64,000 nucleotides of DNA from Varroa destructor (Eukaryota; Arthropoda; Arachnida; Mesostigmata; Varroidae), in assembly GCF_002443255.2 (NCBI RefSeq), contig NW_019211456.1, positions 26,471,341 to 26,535,340 on the forward strand, read 5' to 3'. A model generated the notes under the pieces. It ran no database searches, was not told where the DNA came from, and worked only from the letters and a program-made list of their open reading frames with translations. A program made the position numbers and the translations under genes. The first letter of the stretch is position 1. Each line of letters starts with the position of its first letter. This document shows, piece after piece, positions 51,001-63,480 of the stretch.

Positions 51001-52208
51001 CGAGAAAAAAGAACCTCATATAGCCGACCTAAACATTTTTAGTTTGTATGATTCGGTTCTACAGCTTTTTTTGCCTTCAGTTAAATCTTTGAGCCTGTTA
51101 TCAGGCGCCACCGGTATCATCCTCGTTGGTACACGGACGTACAATCGCACTTCTCACATAACAAGCAAACTGCAGCGACTACATTTCAACAAGGGCTTCT
51201 AAAACGTCTTACAAACGAAACGTTATGAAAAATATAATTATGTAGTATATCAATCAAGCGAAACGGCAAAGAGTCGTTAAATTGAGCTCGTATACAAAGT
51301 ATTTTTGGGGATCCTTCTGTTATTATTCCGCTTTTTCCGTTATCGACGAAGGCCAATAGAGCGTGGCCGTTAACTAGTCCGTTTGATTGGAAAGGACTCT
51401 TTCGGTGGGGTGTTCTGTCGGTAGAAGGAGGTTACAAATATCCTTATTTTGAACGTTTCTTTCGAGATGGGCGCACCGCATCGGAATGTTAACCGATAAG
51501 TGCGTCCGTTACCTCTTTTCCTTTAAAAAAAAAAAACTTTTCAAAACAACAACACAAATTTTCTTTCCAATAAACACTGATATTATCTGAAACGCTCGAC
51601 CCTTCACATTGTTCTCGGCTGAATCACACCGAAATCAGGCTGTTTGGCGGATTCCATTAAATATTGACAGTCGATTATGCTAGACGATTTCGGTTATTAT
51701 AACGGCGTTAGCGAAGTACCGATGTTTTGCAACAGCCTAACGGATTTGACAGCACCGCTATCCCATACAACTCATATAATCCACTATTTTATGTTGTGCA
51801 GGCCTTCACGATAGCCATCAAATATTATCCACTGGCAACACATAACCGTAGTCCTTATCCTAGAGGCTTAATACACAATTCATATAGGGAGTATACCAAA
51901 CGCTCCGTTGGCGATTGCTAACAAATCACCAATCGGACGATAGTATTGTATAATGCGAGTTCTGTTAAATAGAAGACATTTGGCCAACAGCATCCAATAA
52001 CGTCGTTGTTTCTATCCGTTACCACCTGTCACATAGGTGTTGCTCTTCAATGTAGCGTAACAGGCTGATTTATTCAGGTTCATAAAATGCACGTTAGCGG
52101 AGGCATAATCAATATATCAGTAAAATTGAGTAAATACTATTACCGTACTTACTGATGGAGTTGAATAAGGTGCGTATTATACTAGTAATGTATTCGTTTA
52201 TTGTACCT
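45005..52208. other. gene-poor region
   Basis: No recognised gene. Open frames on both strands include 48088-48357 (+) overlapping 48139-48405 (-). Another, on the - strand at 50225-50500, contains an acceptor-like tgtttcctgtgccag followed by an open 60-bp stretch and a CAG|GTAGAA donor. None can be assigned. Confidence 0.4.
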
Positions 52209-52330
52209 TTAAGTGTACAGCTTCCGTACGACTGTATCATCGCCAGTTCCAGGGACCCAGTACTTGTGGTAGCCGGGAATGTCGGCCACAATGCCGTCAC
52301 TTGACGTGGCTGGCGTCAGAAAAAGGTGGC
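52209..52330 (-). CDS. candidate terminal exon with poly(A) signal, - strand
   Basis: On the - strand the acceptor gagttttcag is followed by two bases and 39 codons to a TAA, with AATAAA a few bases beyond the stop (52197-52202). The peptide is protein-like (LFLTPATSSDGIVADIPGYH, then KYWVPGTGDD), and the exon is clearly GC-richer than its flanks. The poly(A) signal is closer to the stop than usual. It may belong with the 52866 exon, but the phases do not match directly, so an intervening exon would be needed. The family is not recognised. Confidence 0.35.
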
Positions 52331-52865
52331 CTGAAAACTCACTCTTTCTCACATTCAGTATATGAGCACGGTCTACATATTTAAAGCGATTCTTCGACAG
52401 GTATTCTAAATGCATAGGTAAAATCTAATAACACTAGCTCGGCGGTACATTTTCTGATCTAGTTTAATTTGGTATTATATCGAAGAGCGTAGTGACCTGT
52501 ATCCAATCTCCTTAAAATAAAGAAGTACAACACAGTTTTCTAGCTGGTATAAATTTGCTATCACTTTAATAGTGTCTTCGTTTTGTTGAAAGTTCCGCTT
52601 TATGGAGGGGGTTTCAAAACGCAGCACTCCACTTTCGTGGGTTAACATGATTAAGGAGATCCCGGTGTAGAATGAGGCTCCCCCTAAGTCGTTCGACTTG
52701 GTGTGCTAAGATTCCAGCTGCTCTCTCTATGTCCTATATTCCTTAAGCTTCACTTTTAACCCCCTTCCCTTTCAATACGGCTAATTTAGTAAATATTTTA
52801 GTTTATTTTTCTCTAGGTGGTCATTTTCGTTTAATAATTGCTTAGCCATAAGTCTTCGCACATAC

Positions 52866-53047
52866 CAGAGGTTCCACGTTCCACTGATATATTTGGCGAG
52901 TCCACAAAAGCCATCTTCCCTTTCTGTACGGCGACTGTCCTGTGTATTATCTGGCGCTGGGAAGTCCACCAGGGTATACTTAACTTCGCCAGCCACACTG
53001 TGTACATATATTGAGAACAAGCCCTTACTTATCTTGTGATGGTACCT
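52866..53047 (-). CDS. candidate internal exon, - strand
   Basis: On the - strand the acceptor gataactttcag and donor CTG|GTATGT bound 60 whole codons plus two bases. The sequence is protein-like and GC-richer than its surroundings (SIYVHSVAGEVKYTLVDFPA, then TEREDGFCGLAKYISGTWN). The frame is also open to an upstream ATG at 53068, so a start there is possible. GTWN is also seen near the start of some LINE endonuclease domains, so a transposon origin is an alternative. I cannot name a family. Confidence 0.35.
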
Positions 53048-53068
53048 CTGAAAGTTATCTTGACCCAT

Positions 53069-54473
53069 CAGAACTTCGGCTAGATATTATATCAGTCCCC
53101 CATTACTTCCTGTGTCCATCTATCCAGTCGCCTCCTCTAGTATAATGTTGCGTATTCTTGCCTTCGGAGACCTTCGACGAAATCTATTTGTTGTGCTTGG
53201 TAGCCATGGTCTACCATAGCACTGCACTCTACTGCCCTTAGAGTCCTTTCAGTGTTTCCTATATTCATCCGTCTAAAGGTCCCATAGGACCGTTCTGACG
53301 AAAACAGTCAGTCGGCACACTGACTGTGTTCTAAGTTTAGATAATGCTAGGAGCTCTTCATAAAAACGCCTTGTCTTTCATAGATGTCATTCAACTTGCC
53401 AAGCCGACCGACGCACTGAGGAAAATGATAGATTTACCGATATGTAAAACCAACATCTTCCTTAAATCCTAAATAACTGACATGTTTTTTGCAAATGTCG
53501 CCGCAGCGATCGCCGCCATTGGGTAGCGTAACGATAACAATAGACGGAAGTAGTAACTTCAATACAAATTAGTATTATACTATCACATTACCATTTCCAG
53601 TGATTTCTCATTGTGATTGCGTTGTTTGGCGTTCAGCCTATCATAGAATAATAATGATAGGTTTTTCTGACAGCCACACGCGTACCGTCGGACGTTGTTT
53701 TTGAGGCACGGGCCTTAGAAGTTGAGGATGTAAATGCAAAAGAAATTTTAGCATGTAAATGTATGACGTTGTAAAAACGAGACAACATGCCATAAGGTTA
53801 CGTGCACTTATTTACACGTGTAATAAAACAGGACCCGGCTGTATCCATTCAGAAGCTGTCTATGTTTCGTGTTCGGTAAGCAGCACTGCACGAATCACGG
53901 GATCGCACAGCTGCGAATAGTGATGAATGAATTTCATAATGGTAAAAGCTTCGGCTAGTCAACTGGAACTAACTGAATCACAAGGCGTTAGTGAAGGCGT
54001 ATAAGGAGATGTTAGAACCGAACGGTAATGGTATCGCACAGGATAAACGACGACGCCGAAAAAGACGCCGTGCGAGGCCTAAAACTACGAACGTCAACGA
54101 GAGAAACGGATGAAGGACTCATGTCGATCATAACGCCGTCCAAAGATGACATGACGAAGATGACTCTGGAAGGTCACATACGAAAAAAGGTGCTTGGCCA
54201 TATATCAAATAGTGGATAGAGTTTTACTGGGGTGCTATTCCATATAATGTTCGATACCTGTAGTGCTGCTGTAACGCAACATACTCGAGTTTACAAACCT
54301 TTATTTGACTTAAAATCAACACCCTTTAAGGGTCCCTAACTGGATGCCTAAACAGTGAGTTAGGAATAATGCGATAATTAAACTTAAGACCGTGAAGTGA
54401 CCGTCATGGATAATCGCTAATTTGCGAGTTAACTAGGAGTGAATTAGAGAATTCATATAGACACAAGTATCAG
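53069..54473. other. unassigned region
   Basis: A + frame at 54028-54219 (63 codons, from an ATG) is charged and protein-like (RINDDAEKDAVRG) but has no family. On the - strand near 53520 an ATGGCGGCG in good start context opens only 16 codons. Nothing firmer is visible. Confidence 0.35.
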
Positions 54474-54806
54474 ATGCATGTTCGTTCTCTCTGGCCGTGC
54501 TACATAAGAGGCATAATGTTTGTCCTCTTCGCACTCACTCGACAGATTTTGCTGGCTGCCTGGTTTTTCTGTTCTGCCCACAACTTCGGCAAGAAAGCAT
54601 TGGCAGTTTTTGCGGAATGGCTTAAAAACAAAAAAAAAAGGTGCAGTGAGCTAACCTCTAAAATCTACTTACTTAGTCTTTTAATGGAACTCGTTTGCTC
54701 AACCTCACCTTCTGGCGCGCGCCTTCTTTACGATGTCCAATGTGGCCAGTATTTGGTGGCCAGTAATTATAAACGTATGTGTTTAACATGGGCAAATCCC
54801 TTCTAA
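54474..54806 (+). CDS. candidate 110-codon ORF with hydrophobic start
   Basis: A true ATG opens 110 codons to a TAA. The N-terminal third is hydrophobic (GIMFVLFALTRQILLAAWFF), followed by a basic run encoded by an A tract (KNKKKR) and a Cys-containing remainder. It could be a small membrane or secreted protein. The - strand of the same stretch carries strong splice-like signals (a poly-T acceptor from the A tract and a GTGAGT donor), so coding on + is doubtful. No family is recognised. Confidence 0.22.
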   Translation: MHVRSLWPCYIRGIMFVLFALTRQILLAAWFFCSAHNFGKKALAVFAEWLKNKKKRCSELTSKIYLLSLLMELVCSTSPSGARLLYDVQCGQYLVASNYKRMCLTWANPF

Positions 54807-55299
54807 GTGTTAAATAACTAGTTGGCGCAAGTTTGGAAAATTCGCACATTTGGAACTCTGAGATTTAGGCATAAGGCTACGTAGGAGACATAGTACCAGC
54901 GAGCTAGTCTGAAACTGGATCAACCATCGGTCTACCTAGTAATAGCAATTAATTCGCACTAACCGTGTAACCAAGCGAAAAGGTCGCGTGTCGGACCATC
55001 TGCCCGTCTTAGCAAACAGGTGTGAAACAAGCAAGAGCCTATAGAGAATGCCGAGATGCAAGAGGCAAAAGAAAGTGAGTGAATAACCATGAAAGTTGTA
55101 GAAACTAAACACTAAACAAAAATAAAGGTGATTGCCCACTGATTCAACTCAATTTTCTTTCTTGATCACTTACAATGTATTATACACGTACAGCTGTTGC
55201 ATCCCCTCATCCGCGCTGTTTGATCTGTCAAAACAAACCTAGTTTGAGGAGCGGTATAATGGAAAAGGCGGCTCAGAGCAAGAACACTCACCTCGATGC

Positions 55300-55590
55300 T
55301 CTCTGATAGTACTATCTGCTGTCGTTACATAGACCTTCTACAACCAACTTTGACACATTCATCTGTCCCAAGCACCCACCAGCTTATAAGCCCACATCCA
55401 GCGTCGGCATTGAGTAGACAGAGTCCAGTGTATTGGAACTATGTTGTAAGCAGATCAATTCTACAGAGCCTTGAGGAACACCAAGACGATTGAGCCTCGA
55501 TTTTATCAGGAGACATCTATAATCTGGCGGGAGGTTTTCGGATTAGGGAAATCGCACCGACTATTTACTAAATGACTCTGAAAGGTTCCG
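55300..55590 (-). mobile_element. possible decayed reverse transcriptase fragment
   Basis: On the - strand the frame reads SRLNRLGVPQGSV (GVPQGS at 55465-55482), the hallmark block of Jockey/CR1/R1-type reverse transcriptases (usual form GVPQGSVLGP). About 58 codons further on, in another frame, TADSTI at 55308-55322 resembles the YADDT catalytic block with one Asp lost. Between them the usual LLFxIYINDL block is only faintly visible. An exact six-residue hallmark is unlikely by chance, but the flanks are too decayed for certainty. Confidence 0.4.
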
Positions 55591-55599
55591 TTGAAAAGA

Positions 55600-58500
55600 A
55601 TACTTGACCGTGCATTCTGTCCTAATAAATAAAACAAAGCATATGGACCATATTCAATTGCAAATCTATTCTATTCAGTCTATCAGGTAACCATTTTATG
55701 GAAATATTGTCGCCGTCCCCTGACCGAATATTGAAAGGCGCATTATAGCTACATACAAGAGTACACGTACGCGGTCATTGGTCCAAGACCTTAAGATATT
55801 TTCAAAATTCTTTGAAGCCGCGCGGTCGATACAGACAAGATACTCTTACGAAACATGGCCTGAAAATGAGGTTTCTCAGTACACATGACCGATGCTAGAA
55901 GTTTACTCATTTTTCCTGAGAAGAGACAGTTTTCTATAAGGAATACGTTTTTTGGATGATCCGCGGCAGACTGCTGGTTATCTGATTATTTAGTTAATGC
56001 GGCCTACAATGAATGAGCCTTCCTCCTTTGGTCCTTCTCGAAGGTCAAGTGACTGGTCGGCTAAACAAGGATAGTCGATGAGATGTTATATCAGAATTTC
56101 GCTTGTATGAGAATGGATTTTAAAACACCTCCAGGTGACGTTTGAAAACGGCAAAAATACATTTAGAATTTAAGGTACACTTAGTTACAAGTTGTGCTGT
56201 ATACATAGGTACTAATAAGTAAGTTAAATGCTCATAATTCTCATTTTTCCAAATTTGTTAAATCATTTTGTAAACACATCTTTACGAGTTCTTCACCGGC
56301 ATCACTCGAGGTTGATACGAAAACAAACATCACACTACTTCAGCACATAGGCTGTGGCAGTGTCGACAAACAAGAATAAAAGGCTACCTTTAGTATATAC
56401 CTATATGCATACGTTAAAATCTTTACTCCGTAAGGTATCATTTCTATTAGCAGTAAGAAAGAGTATTGGAATTTTGTTTCAGGCTGGAGAACAGACCCCT
56501 TACTGAGTGCAGATTTCAGCCGATTTAGGCTTCATTGTTGTTAACTATCCAATATATACTTCAGTTCGATAGAATACTTCAAAGTTGTAAAAATTAACTA
56601 CAACATAAAGTATTATTTATAATGGGCCTATATAGCATATGCTGCACAGGTAAATGTCGACACCTTGTGGAGCGTATATTTTTACTTATATAGCAATAAC
56701 GGTGTTTATAAAGACATCTAGGGAAGCTATGCATTCATGCAATGTTTACAACTGCGGCATAAATATTCGTACCAGCGAGCTATTAGTATCGTCTGGCCCC
56801 GGGTTTTTAGGAAGTATTCAATACGTCCGAACTATTTTAGTGGTTAAAATGAGAAAAAAAAAGTGGTTAACAGATAGTTATTTCTATATTTGATCAGGAA
56901 CCGCCAAATATCTAGCTGCTCCTTTGAAAGTACTAATACTTTGCATTAAACGCTAAGCAGAAGGCTTTTGATCATAGTTTTGCGGGGATCATATTAAACT
57001 GTTACAATTAAGCGCTGACGCTTAGAAACATTGGCCCGATTTTAGGAAGGGCTAAAAGATACAGTATAGATGTTTTGTGAGATCGCTGATTTTGTTTGTA
57101 TATAGCTAATATTATCGGCGGAGTAGCGTAAATAGCTATTTCTCTTATAAATCTTTACAATCAGAACGGTAGTTGCTGCAAAGACGATGGAACAAATCTC
57201 TACGAGACTATCCGATTTCCGCTACAGGCTTAATCCGGTTAAAGGATTTTACGTGTTCTTAATTTCAAGTTGGCATACCAATCCGGTCGCCCGTGAACGC
57301 CTAGCAGCGTTTTCTAGATGCAAAAGGTAGATATTATAGACCACCATTGAACAAAATAACAACCGCGTTCGAAGTGTACGTCATTTGCCGGACCACTTAA
57401 GTTAGCAATAAATTTTTACGTTGAAATACCTGATTACGACACTGATTCCGTATCAAGAATATAATAACGTTATAATAATAAATGGAGGGCTAACTCTTAA
57501 TAATAAATGTACTAGTCAGCTAGGAACTGTCATAACTACGACTGCAGAGATTAGTCCACGTGGCTCGTTATTGTTAATGGCTTGTTTTCAGGGCATCGCT
57601 GCGGTACGGTAACGTTCGCTACTGCTTGAAATATCAATGTATGAAAAATATCTTCCTTTCGATTACATCACTATATCATATTATATTATATGGTGTAATT
57701 ATGCGATGGGGGTTCGGACGTGGCGAAATCAAATGGAGTCGTCGATGGGCAATTGAAATACTGATAATTGTTTTCGGCAATGTTAATAAGTGAATAGATA
57801 CTTTTAGCGTCAGCGAGAATGGACAACATGGTAGCAAGGTCGATTACAAGTCACAAGAAAAATTGTCTCATAGGAGTGGTATGGAAGTTGGTTTTTAGTT
57901 CCTCGAGTGATAAAAGCGCGAACGACAACTTCCTGCTTCGTGAATGTTTCATGCTGTACGGTGTTTTATGATGACGAAATAAGCGCAGTAGTTGGTACGG
58001 GCAGGAATGCTAACAAAGCGTCGAGAGGTGCAAGTCCAATATTAAGCTAGTAGTCACTCGAGTCTGTCAAAGGAAGGAGACAGAGAGAAAAAAGGAAGGA
58101 CAGGCACTCGTCCTAGTTTAGTGTTGGCAAATCCGCATGCATAGCTAGCTATGCCTCGTCCGACTGTGTTGGCATCATGTTATCGAGAATTACCGAGAAC
58201 ACTTGAAAGGTTTTCGCGCACTGTGTGATCTGAGAACTCTCTTCAGATCATCAAGTAACAAATTTTTATGAAATAAATAAACGCGAACACAGCCTTTTTC
58301 CTGTAGTGACACGATTATTTTGTATGCAGAATCCGTTGCCTTTCTTTTTCTAGCTGAATGCGGCAATAAGAGACCGATCAGTATCTAGGCGCCTTGGGCT
58401 GCGGCGTCGTTGTCCTAAAAAAATACTTTTAAAATCGTCATTCCTGTGCTATCTAAACAGCATTTTGTACGAGCGGTGGCTTCGCGTCAAGATTTCCTAT

Positions 58501-61131
58501 CACCTAACTATTCGAGTTTTACCGGTGCTGCCATTAGATTTCCATTTACCAATATAGGGGGCACAAGATGTTCTGAGATAGGAAAGTGAGTTTGAGGCAC
58601 ACATTTTTTCGACGATCCACCATTTAACACGAGGACCTGATATATATCCCTGATGCGATGGATGTTCATGATGATACATCGCTAGCGACCTGAAAAAGAT
58701 CTCAGGCCAACTGGACCAGGTCCGATTACTTCGAAGAGAAGCCATATACGATCCGGCTTTTCCAGTGCTCTGTTTGAATTTCGAATTAGTGCATGGCCTT
58801 AAAGTAAAGGCCTTTAAAACTCATTGACGGTCTTACCGTAAGTACTTAACGATACTTTGCAGTTGTCACACGTGAATATGGTACAACTCATATCAACAAA
58901 ACCTTACTATGATTACCAAAGCTTATGTCCACTTAAAAATGCCTGAACCAAACGTTATAATGAATAAAGCACGAAATACAAAGTATGGCGTCTTTTAGAA
59001 AAGAAAAAAAAAAAACTATTCTTCTTCCAAGCGCATTAATCGAACCATATTTCTCTCTACAAAGATAAGACAAGTACAAGTTACTTCGAGACCATTTTAG
59101 CTATTTAATTCTCCAAATAGCTGCCACTTGAATCGTGGTACCTTCATTCGATTTCTATTTTAGCATGATCACTTAATTTTTCATACGCTCCATATTAGAG
59201 GAAGCTCTCTCAGCTATTAGACAAGGAAAAAATATTCAGGTTGATCTGAAGTATGTCGCAAAAAAAAGGGTACCTATTCTATGGTGTTTTTTAAGATCAG
59301 CAATTAGCTAACATCCCAATTATCAATATCCTGATCTGAATCCATTGTAGTACTCCTTTCGTCTATACATATGTATGTGTTAAGGGAAAATGCTGCGTAT
59401 TGCTTCTGTTACCAAACTTCTATCAGTAAAACATAGGTATGTGGTAGATGTGTGGCCACTAGGTAGATCCTATGCGCTTCAGCGTTAGAAGAAAATACCG
59501 CCAGCCGCAAAGACGATGCTCAAAGCTATGTGTTGTTTTGTCAAAGGTTAAGTTTTAAAAAATATGGCTAAAATGCAATCTAGTAAAATGGAGATGTAAA
59601 CAGATCTAAGCAGAAACCCAAAATACTACACAGCATGATATAATAGACAAACAATTACTAGAGATATTATAGTCAAAGAAAACAGATGTGTAGGAGCTAC
59701 TTACATTCAATATTCAGCCTCTTCAAGGATGTCTTATACGCGACGACTGGGGGTGCTGAAAATGGGACTGAATGTAGTAATGCGAGTTAACGTCAATGTT
59801 CCGATTATCTTCTTATCCCATAGGTAGAGGTTGCACTCTCGGCAAACTAATTTCAAGAACCCATAATGATCCGATACTGACCAGAGGTAATGGGGTCAGC
59901 GAATGTTTTTAATGGGTTTGTCAACCTTTGGCTGTTTTCCGCAAGGCTGGTTACATCTCTTTAGGGCGGATTTGGTCTTCTATTACACTTAAGCTCGTTG
60001 GCTAAAGCCGGTCGACATCAGTTACACCTAGAGCACTACCGATACGAGAGACTGCCTATTTCACATTAACGGGAACCGATTAAATAGCTGGAGCTAAGGA
60101 CAAACGCTGCACAATACAAAGACCCGGACGCAATCCACCAACAGCGCCGATGACACATTCACTTGGGAATCCCAGTTGTCAGGGCCACTCCGGCTGAGAA
60201 AACATTATGAGAGAATTAATAAATTGAATATTTGCAAACAACATTTTATTACTACATGTTGTTTGCTTATTGATTTCAATAATACTAGCTCTAAAGGCTC
60301 GTACAATGCGAAGGAGTATGAGATATGGCTACCGAAGAAACGTTTGTTGATATACTTGAGCTTTTCCAGGACCCGCATTTAGTAATGTGCTACAGCAAGC
60401 GACAATCTCTTCGTCGTTAAGCGTGCTTCCGGGCTGCAAGTCGCAATTCCTAAATTTAAGGTAATGACAGAAAAGGACCAATATAATCTTACAAGGAAGT
60501 TTCCGTCTATGGTAGGCTATTTACAGATGTTGTTACGCGGAAATATATCTCAACTAGAACATTTAGCTGTTGCTTATTTTTCTTTTTGTCACGAGCCTAC
60601 TGGCATATATATGTCAATGTTGGTTACGATAAAATCTATAGTCTTAATCACAGTGGTACTGCTAATAGTAGTAATGCGATAATAACCAGATTGCACAAAT
60701 GTACGTTCTGCCCCTCGACAAAATAGAGGAGCAAAAAGTTTGCTTGATTTCATTTGTAATCAAATTTTCCTTTCACCAATAGATTTGTTTTTCAGTAAGA
60801 TTGAAAGCAGCTTTTGAACAGATTGAAGCGCAGAGAAGTTTAAGAGGAAAACGACTGGACCTTGTGATGCCGTAGTGCCAGTTGCTATCTGAGAAAAATT
60901 GTCTAAACCTCACTGAAATTCAAGGGGACCTAAGTTAAATGGAGCCTGCATAACTCAGATCGTTTCAAGCTCAGCGCAGAGTTGTTTCGGAACTTATCGC
61001 AAACATGTCCTGCAGTCCTACGTATAAATTAACGTTTGCAACGAAGGCTAGTAATACATCGAGGAAAAGTTGCAATCGAAGTATTGAGCTCGCAGAGATG
61101 CGTGTATTCCTAGGCGAAAAACAGGTACATA
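55600..61131. other. gene-poor AT-rich region
   Basis: Apart from the candidate exon at 58523-58689 nothing is recognised. A + frame at 60464-60682 starts at an ATG and ends with a hydrophobic segment (LVTIKSIVLITVVLLIVVM), but there is no other support for it. Confidence 0.4.
58523..58689 (-). CDS. candidate internal exon, - strand
   Basis: On the - strand a strong acceptor (gagatctttttcag) and a CCG|GTAAAA donor bound an open 167-bp segment. It encodes a His/Trp/Tyr-rich, protein-like sequence (MYHHEHPSHQGYISGPRVKW, then CASNSLSYLRTSC). The same frame continues upstream to an ATG at 58745, so it may instead be a short complete frame. No family is recognised; it may or may not belong with the - strand exons near 52-53 kb. 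Confidence 0.3.
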
Positions 61132-61230
61132 TTACTAGATTTTACTCTAAAGGAAACTTATAATCGCGCAAATAATATGCACGGTATTGTGAAAAGAGTA
61201 CAGCCTCCGTAGGGTGCGATCAATTTCTCT
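61132..61230 (+). repeat. left terminal inverted repeat
   Basis: About 99 bp, matching the reverse complement of the right repeat with only a few differences. Shared internal blocks include CTCTAAAGGAAACTTAT and CGCGCAAATAATATGCACGG. Confidence 0.9.
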
Positions 61231-61963
61231 CCTTTTCTAGTTGTCTATGTAAGTATTACCCTACCAAATCCATGAGAAGACGTATTATAGCATGAATATA
61301 AGGTAAAGCGTCTAGGCTAGAGTGGCTAGAGTCCTCAACAATTACGAATACATGCTATTCCCCCAAGACTCTATACGTTGACAAGATGAATACATACATA
61401 ACTGAAGTGCGCCTAGACATGACAATCAATGCGATGTTTAGCTACCAGCTTTGTAGTTCGACCATTGCCGCAGGAGAGAAACAACATATGATCGCTGACG
61501 TCCGTGAGTGTGGCGAAAATACGCCTATCCAGCGCCTCCAAAATCATTAGCATACCAGTATCCGAATATCGACGCTGAAACCGTGTCTTCGAACTTCATT
61601 AAGTTAGTTCAATTTTTTAGTAGTGTAATCGGGACCATGGTGAGCTCAGTTGACGTATGAGACCCTCGCGATATGTGAAACAATGGAACAACTTGTAAAC
61701 TCAGCGAGCGCAGATTAATCGTGCGCCAGCTGGCTGGCGGTAACACGTCGGAAAAATTTATGCTATCATATATTACGTTAATATATATCATACTATGATG
61801 TAGAAATAATTTATGGAATCGTATTCTGTGAAAGGTCGTCAGTCGGTTGGCTAGGGAAAAACTGCCACCGTAATGGTGTCGGGGTGGCAATGGGAAGGAT
61901 TTGCGGCAATTGCGGTTCAGATATTTTTCCAGTTCCAGGCAAAGTTTTAAAACATTGCAAAGA

Positions 61964-62062
61964 AGAGAAATTGATCGCACCCTACGGAGGCTGTACTCTT
62001 TTCACAATACCGTGCATATTATTTGCGCGACGATAAGTTTCCTTTAGAGTAAAGTCTAGTAA
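61964..62062 (-). repeat. right terminal inverted repeat
   Basis: The inverted partner of the left repeat. Differences are a C for T near the tip and a few bases at the CGTCGCGC / AATCGCGC position. Confidence 0.9.
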
Positions 62063-62064
62063 TA

Positions 62065-62860
62065 AGTGCACTTACGAGAGAAATTAATTCGAAAGTAATT
62101 TAGTTAAGCAACCTATTTCAATGGGTCAGCTTTTTCAGGAAATCAACTAACTACGTATGATGAGAGGCCGAGAGACAAGCGTTCAGCAAAAGAAAGAAAT
62201 GTTAGGCACAGCTGAATCGGGTTCTACTAGTGGTTTGTTTGAAAAGGAAGCATTATGAGTGTACTCACAACGTACATTTTTGTCCAAACCTTAGCTTGGT
62301 AGCATCGTTTTCGAAGCTGTTTGCATTGAAGTTATCAACGCCCGTTGCCGTATTGCCCGTTTCAACTGAACGGACCGGGCTGACATAATACAGAGGCGTA
62401 CCGTTTGACCACTTAACGTCTGCTTCTCAGTAGCGAAGCTGATTATATCTGGACATATTTTGAGAGTCTATGAGAATTTCGTTCCGAAACAGTTTCCAAA
62501 GATCATTGCCTAACATGTCAAATATAAGTTAGAAAAAGTAGTGCTTGAGTTACTAAAATCGGAACTTGTATCAAAATATTTGATTTATAATATTGTGTAT
62601 AATCCGACGGAGCAGGGAAGCAAATCAAATGCACATATTTGGCAAAGGCCTTGATAAAATCTAGTTGTCAGAGGTAAGCGGGCATCCATTTCTGTACTTC
62701 TATGTCTGTTATGTATATTGAGTCTCGAATACTGGGACGTAGAAATGCTCCGCAACTGCACCTTCAGAGGAGGCCCATTAAGAGTATTCATTTGAAAAAC
62801 TCAATCGTTACTAGATAAGAACAGGGTTGAGTACGAACTTTGTAACCACCCATCACTAAA
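62065..62860. other. AT-rich region, no gene assigned
   Basis: A - strand frame from an ATG at 62791 runs 68 codons (MNTLNGPPLKV...) with good start context (tcaaATG). Nothing identifies a product. Confidence 0.4.
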
Positions 62861-62862
62861 TC

Positions 62863-63480
62863 ATGGAATTCAAAAAAGCCAGTACCAGCATTGAAAATGA
62901 AGGACGGCCAAAAGTGTCTACCTCTTGCTCAGGAAGTGGATCGGATAATCCTCGACAGCTTGTCGTAGGCAGGCAAATCATATACTGTAAAACTGTAGCG
63001 GTTCAGCAAGACGGGCAAAAGATCCAGCTGGAAGCCGTTCGCCAGCTTCGGCTCGTCCTGGCTGATTTCCTGAAGTCATGCACTCCGATGACTCTTCGTT
63101 CGAAGTTTTGCCCTTTATTCGTATGAGATCGGCAACTATTCATCGCGTGGCTTTACGTCTAATTAGTGTTCCGCTGAGAAAAATGCTTAACCGGATTTCT
63201 TTGCGACAAGCTCGGCCACGCTCTGTACGTCCATCGATCCGCACCGCTCTGTCACGCCCATCACAAACATAATCTCGCACGACTACGAGAAATAGGTGCA
63301 TTTGTACCTATCTTAGCTGAAAGTATTACTCTGCTAATATTCCAAACCTGGCTGGTTCCAGCCATGCGCCACGAGCAGCCTGGCCCGATGAACATCGCTG
63401 TGCTGCCTTAACACATAACTCAGTATCAAGGGCTACAAAGGTAATACACTCGGCGTTCGTCTATCACTCCAGCCCTGCTT
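62863..63480. other. GC-richer patch, possible coding or retroelement remnant
   Basis: Both strands are open for long stretches: + frames of 87 and 64 codons from 62863 and 63078, and - strand frames containing RDYVCDGRDRAVRIDGRTER and QLDLLPVLLNRYSF. The latter vaguely resembles the spacer before the reverse transcriptase in Ty3-type elements. No catalytic motif is present, so the identity is open. The remainder to 64000 holds short frames only. Confidence 0.25.

Larger units (their letters stand above)
61132..62062. mobile_element. 931-bp DNA transposon remnant or MITE with long TIRs
   Basis: The two ends are inverted copies of about 99 bp, almost identical over their whole length (61132-61230 against 61964-62062). 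They begin TTACTAGATTTTACTC and TTACTAGACTTTACTC reading inward, and each end is flanked outside by TA (61130-61131 and 62063-62064). A TA target duplication is typical of Tc1/mariner-type transposition. The roughly 730-bp interior contains no transposase motif that I can see; the 123-codon - strand frame there starts inside the TIR and is unlikely to be real. The near identity of the arms suggests a fairly recent insertion. Mobilisation, if any, would need a transposase from elsewhere. Confidence 0.88.

Noticed and set aside
54530..54806. Three-exon minus-strand model under the 54474 ORF
   Set aside because: The splice sites look good and phases can be joined, but the first exon has neither a start codon nor an acceptor, and the polypyrimidine tract is just the complement of an A run.
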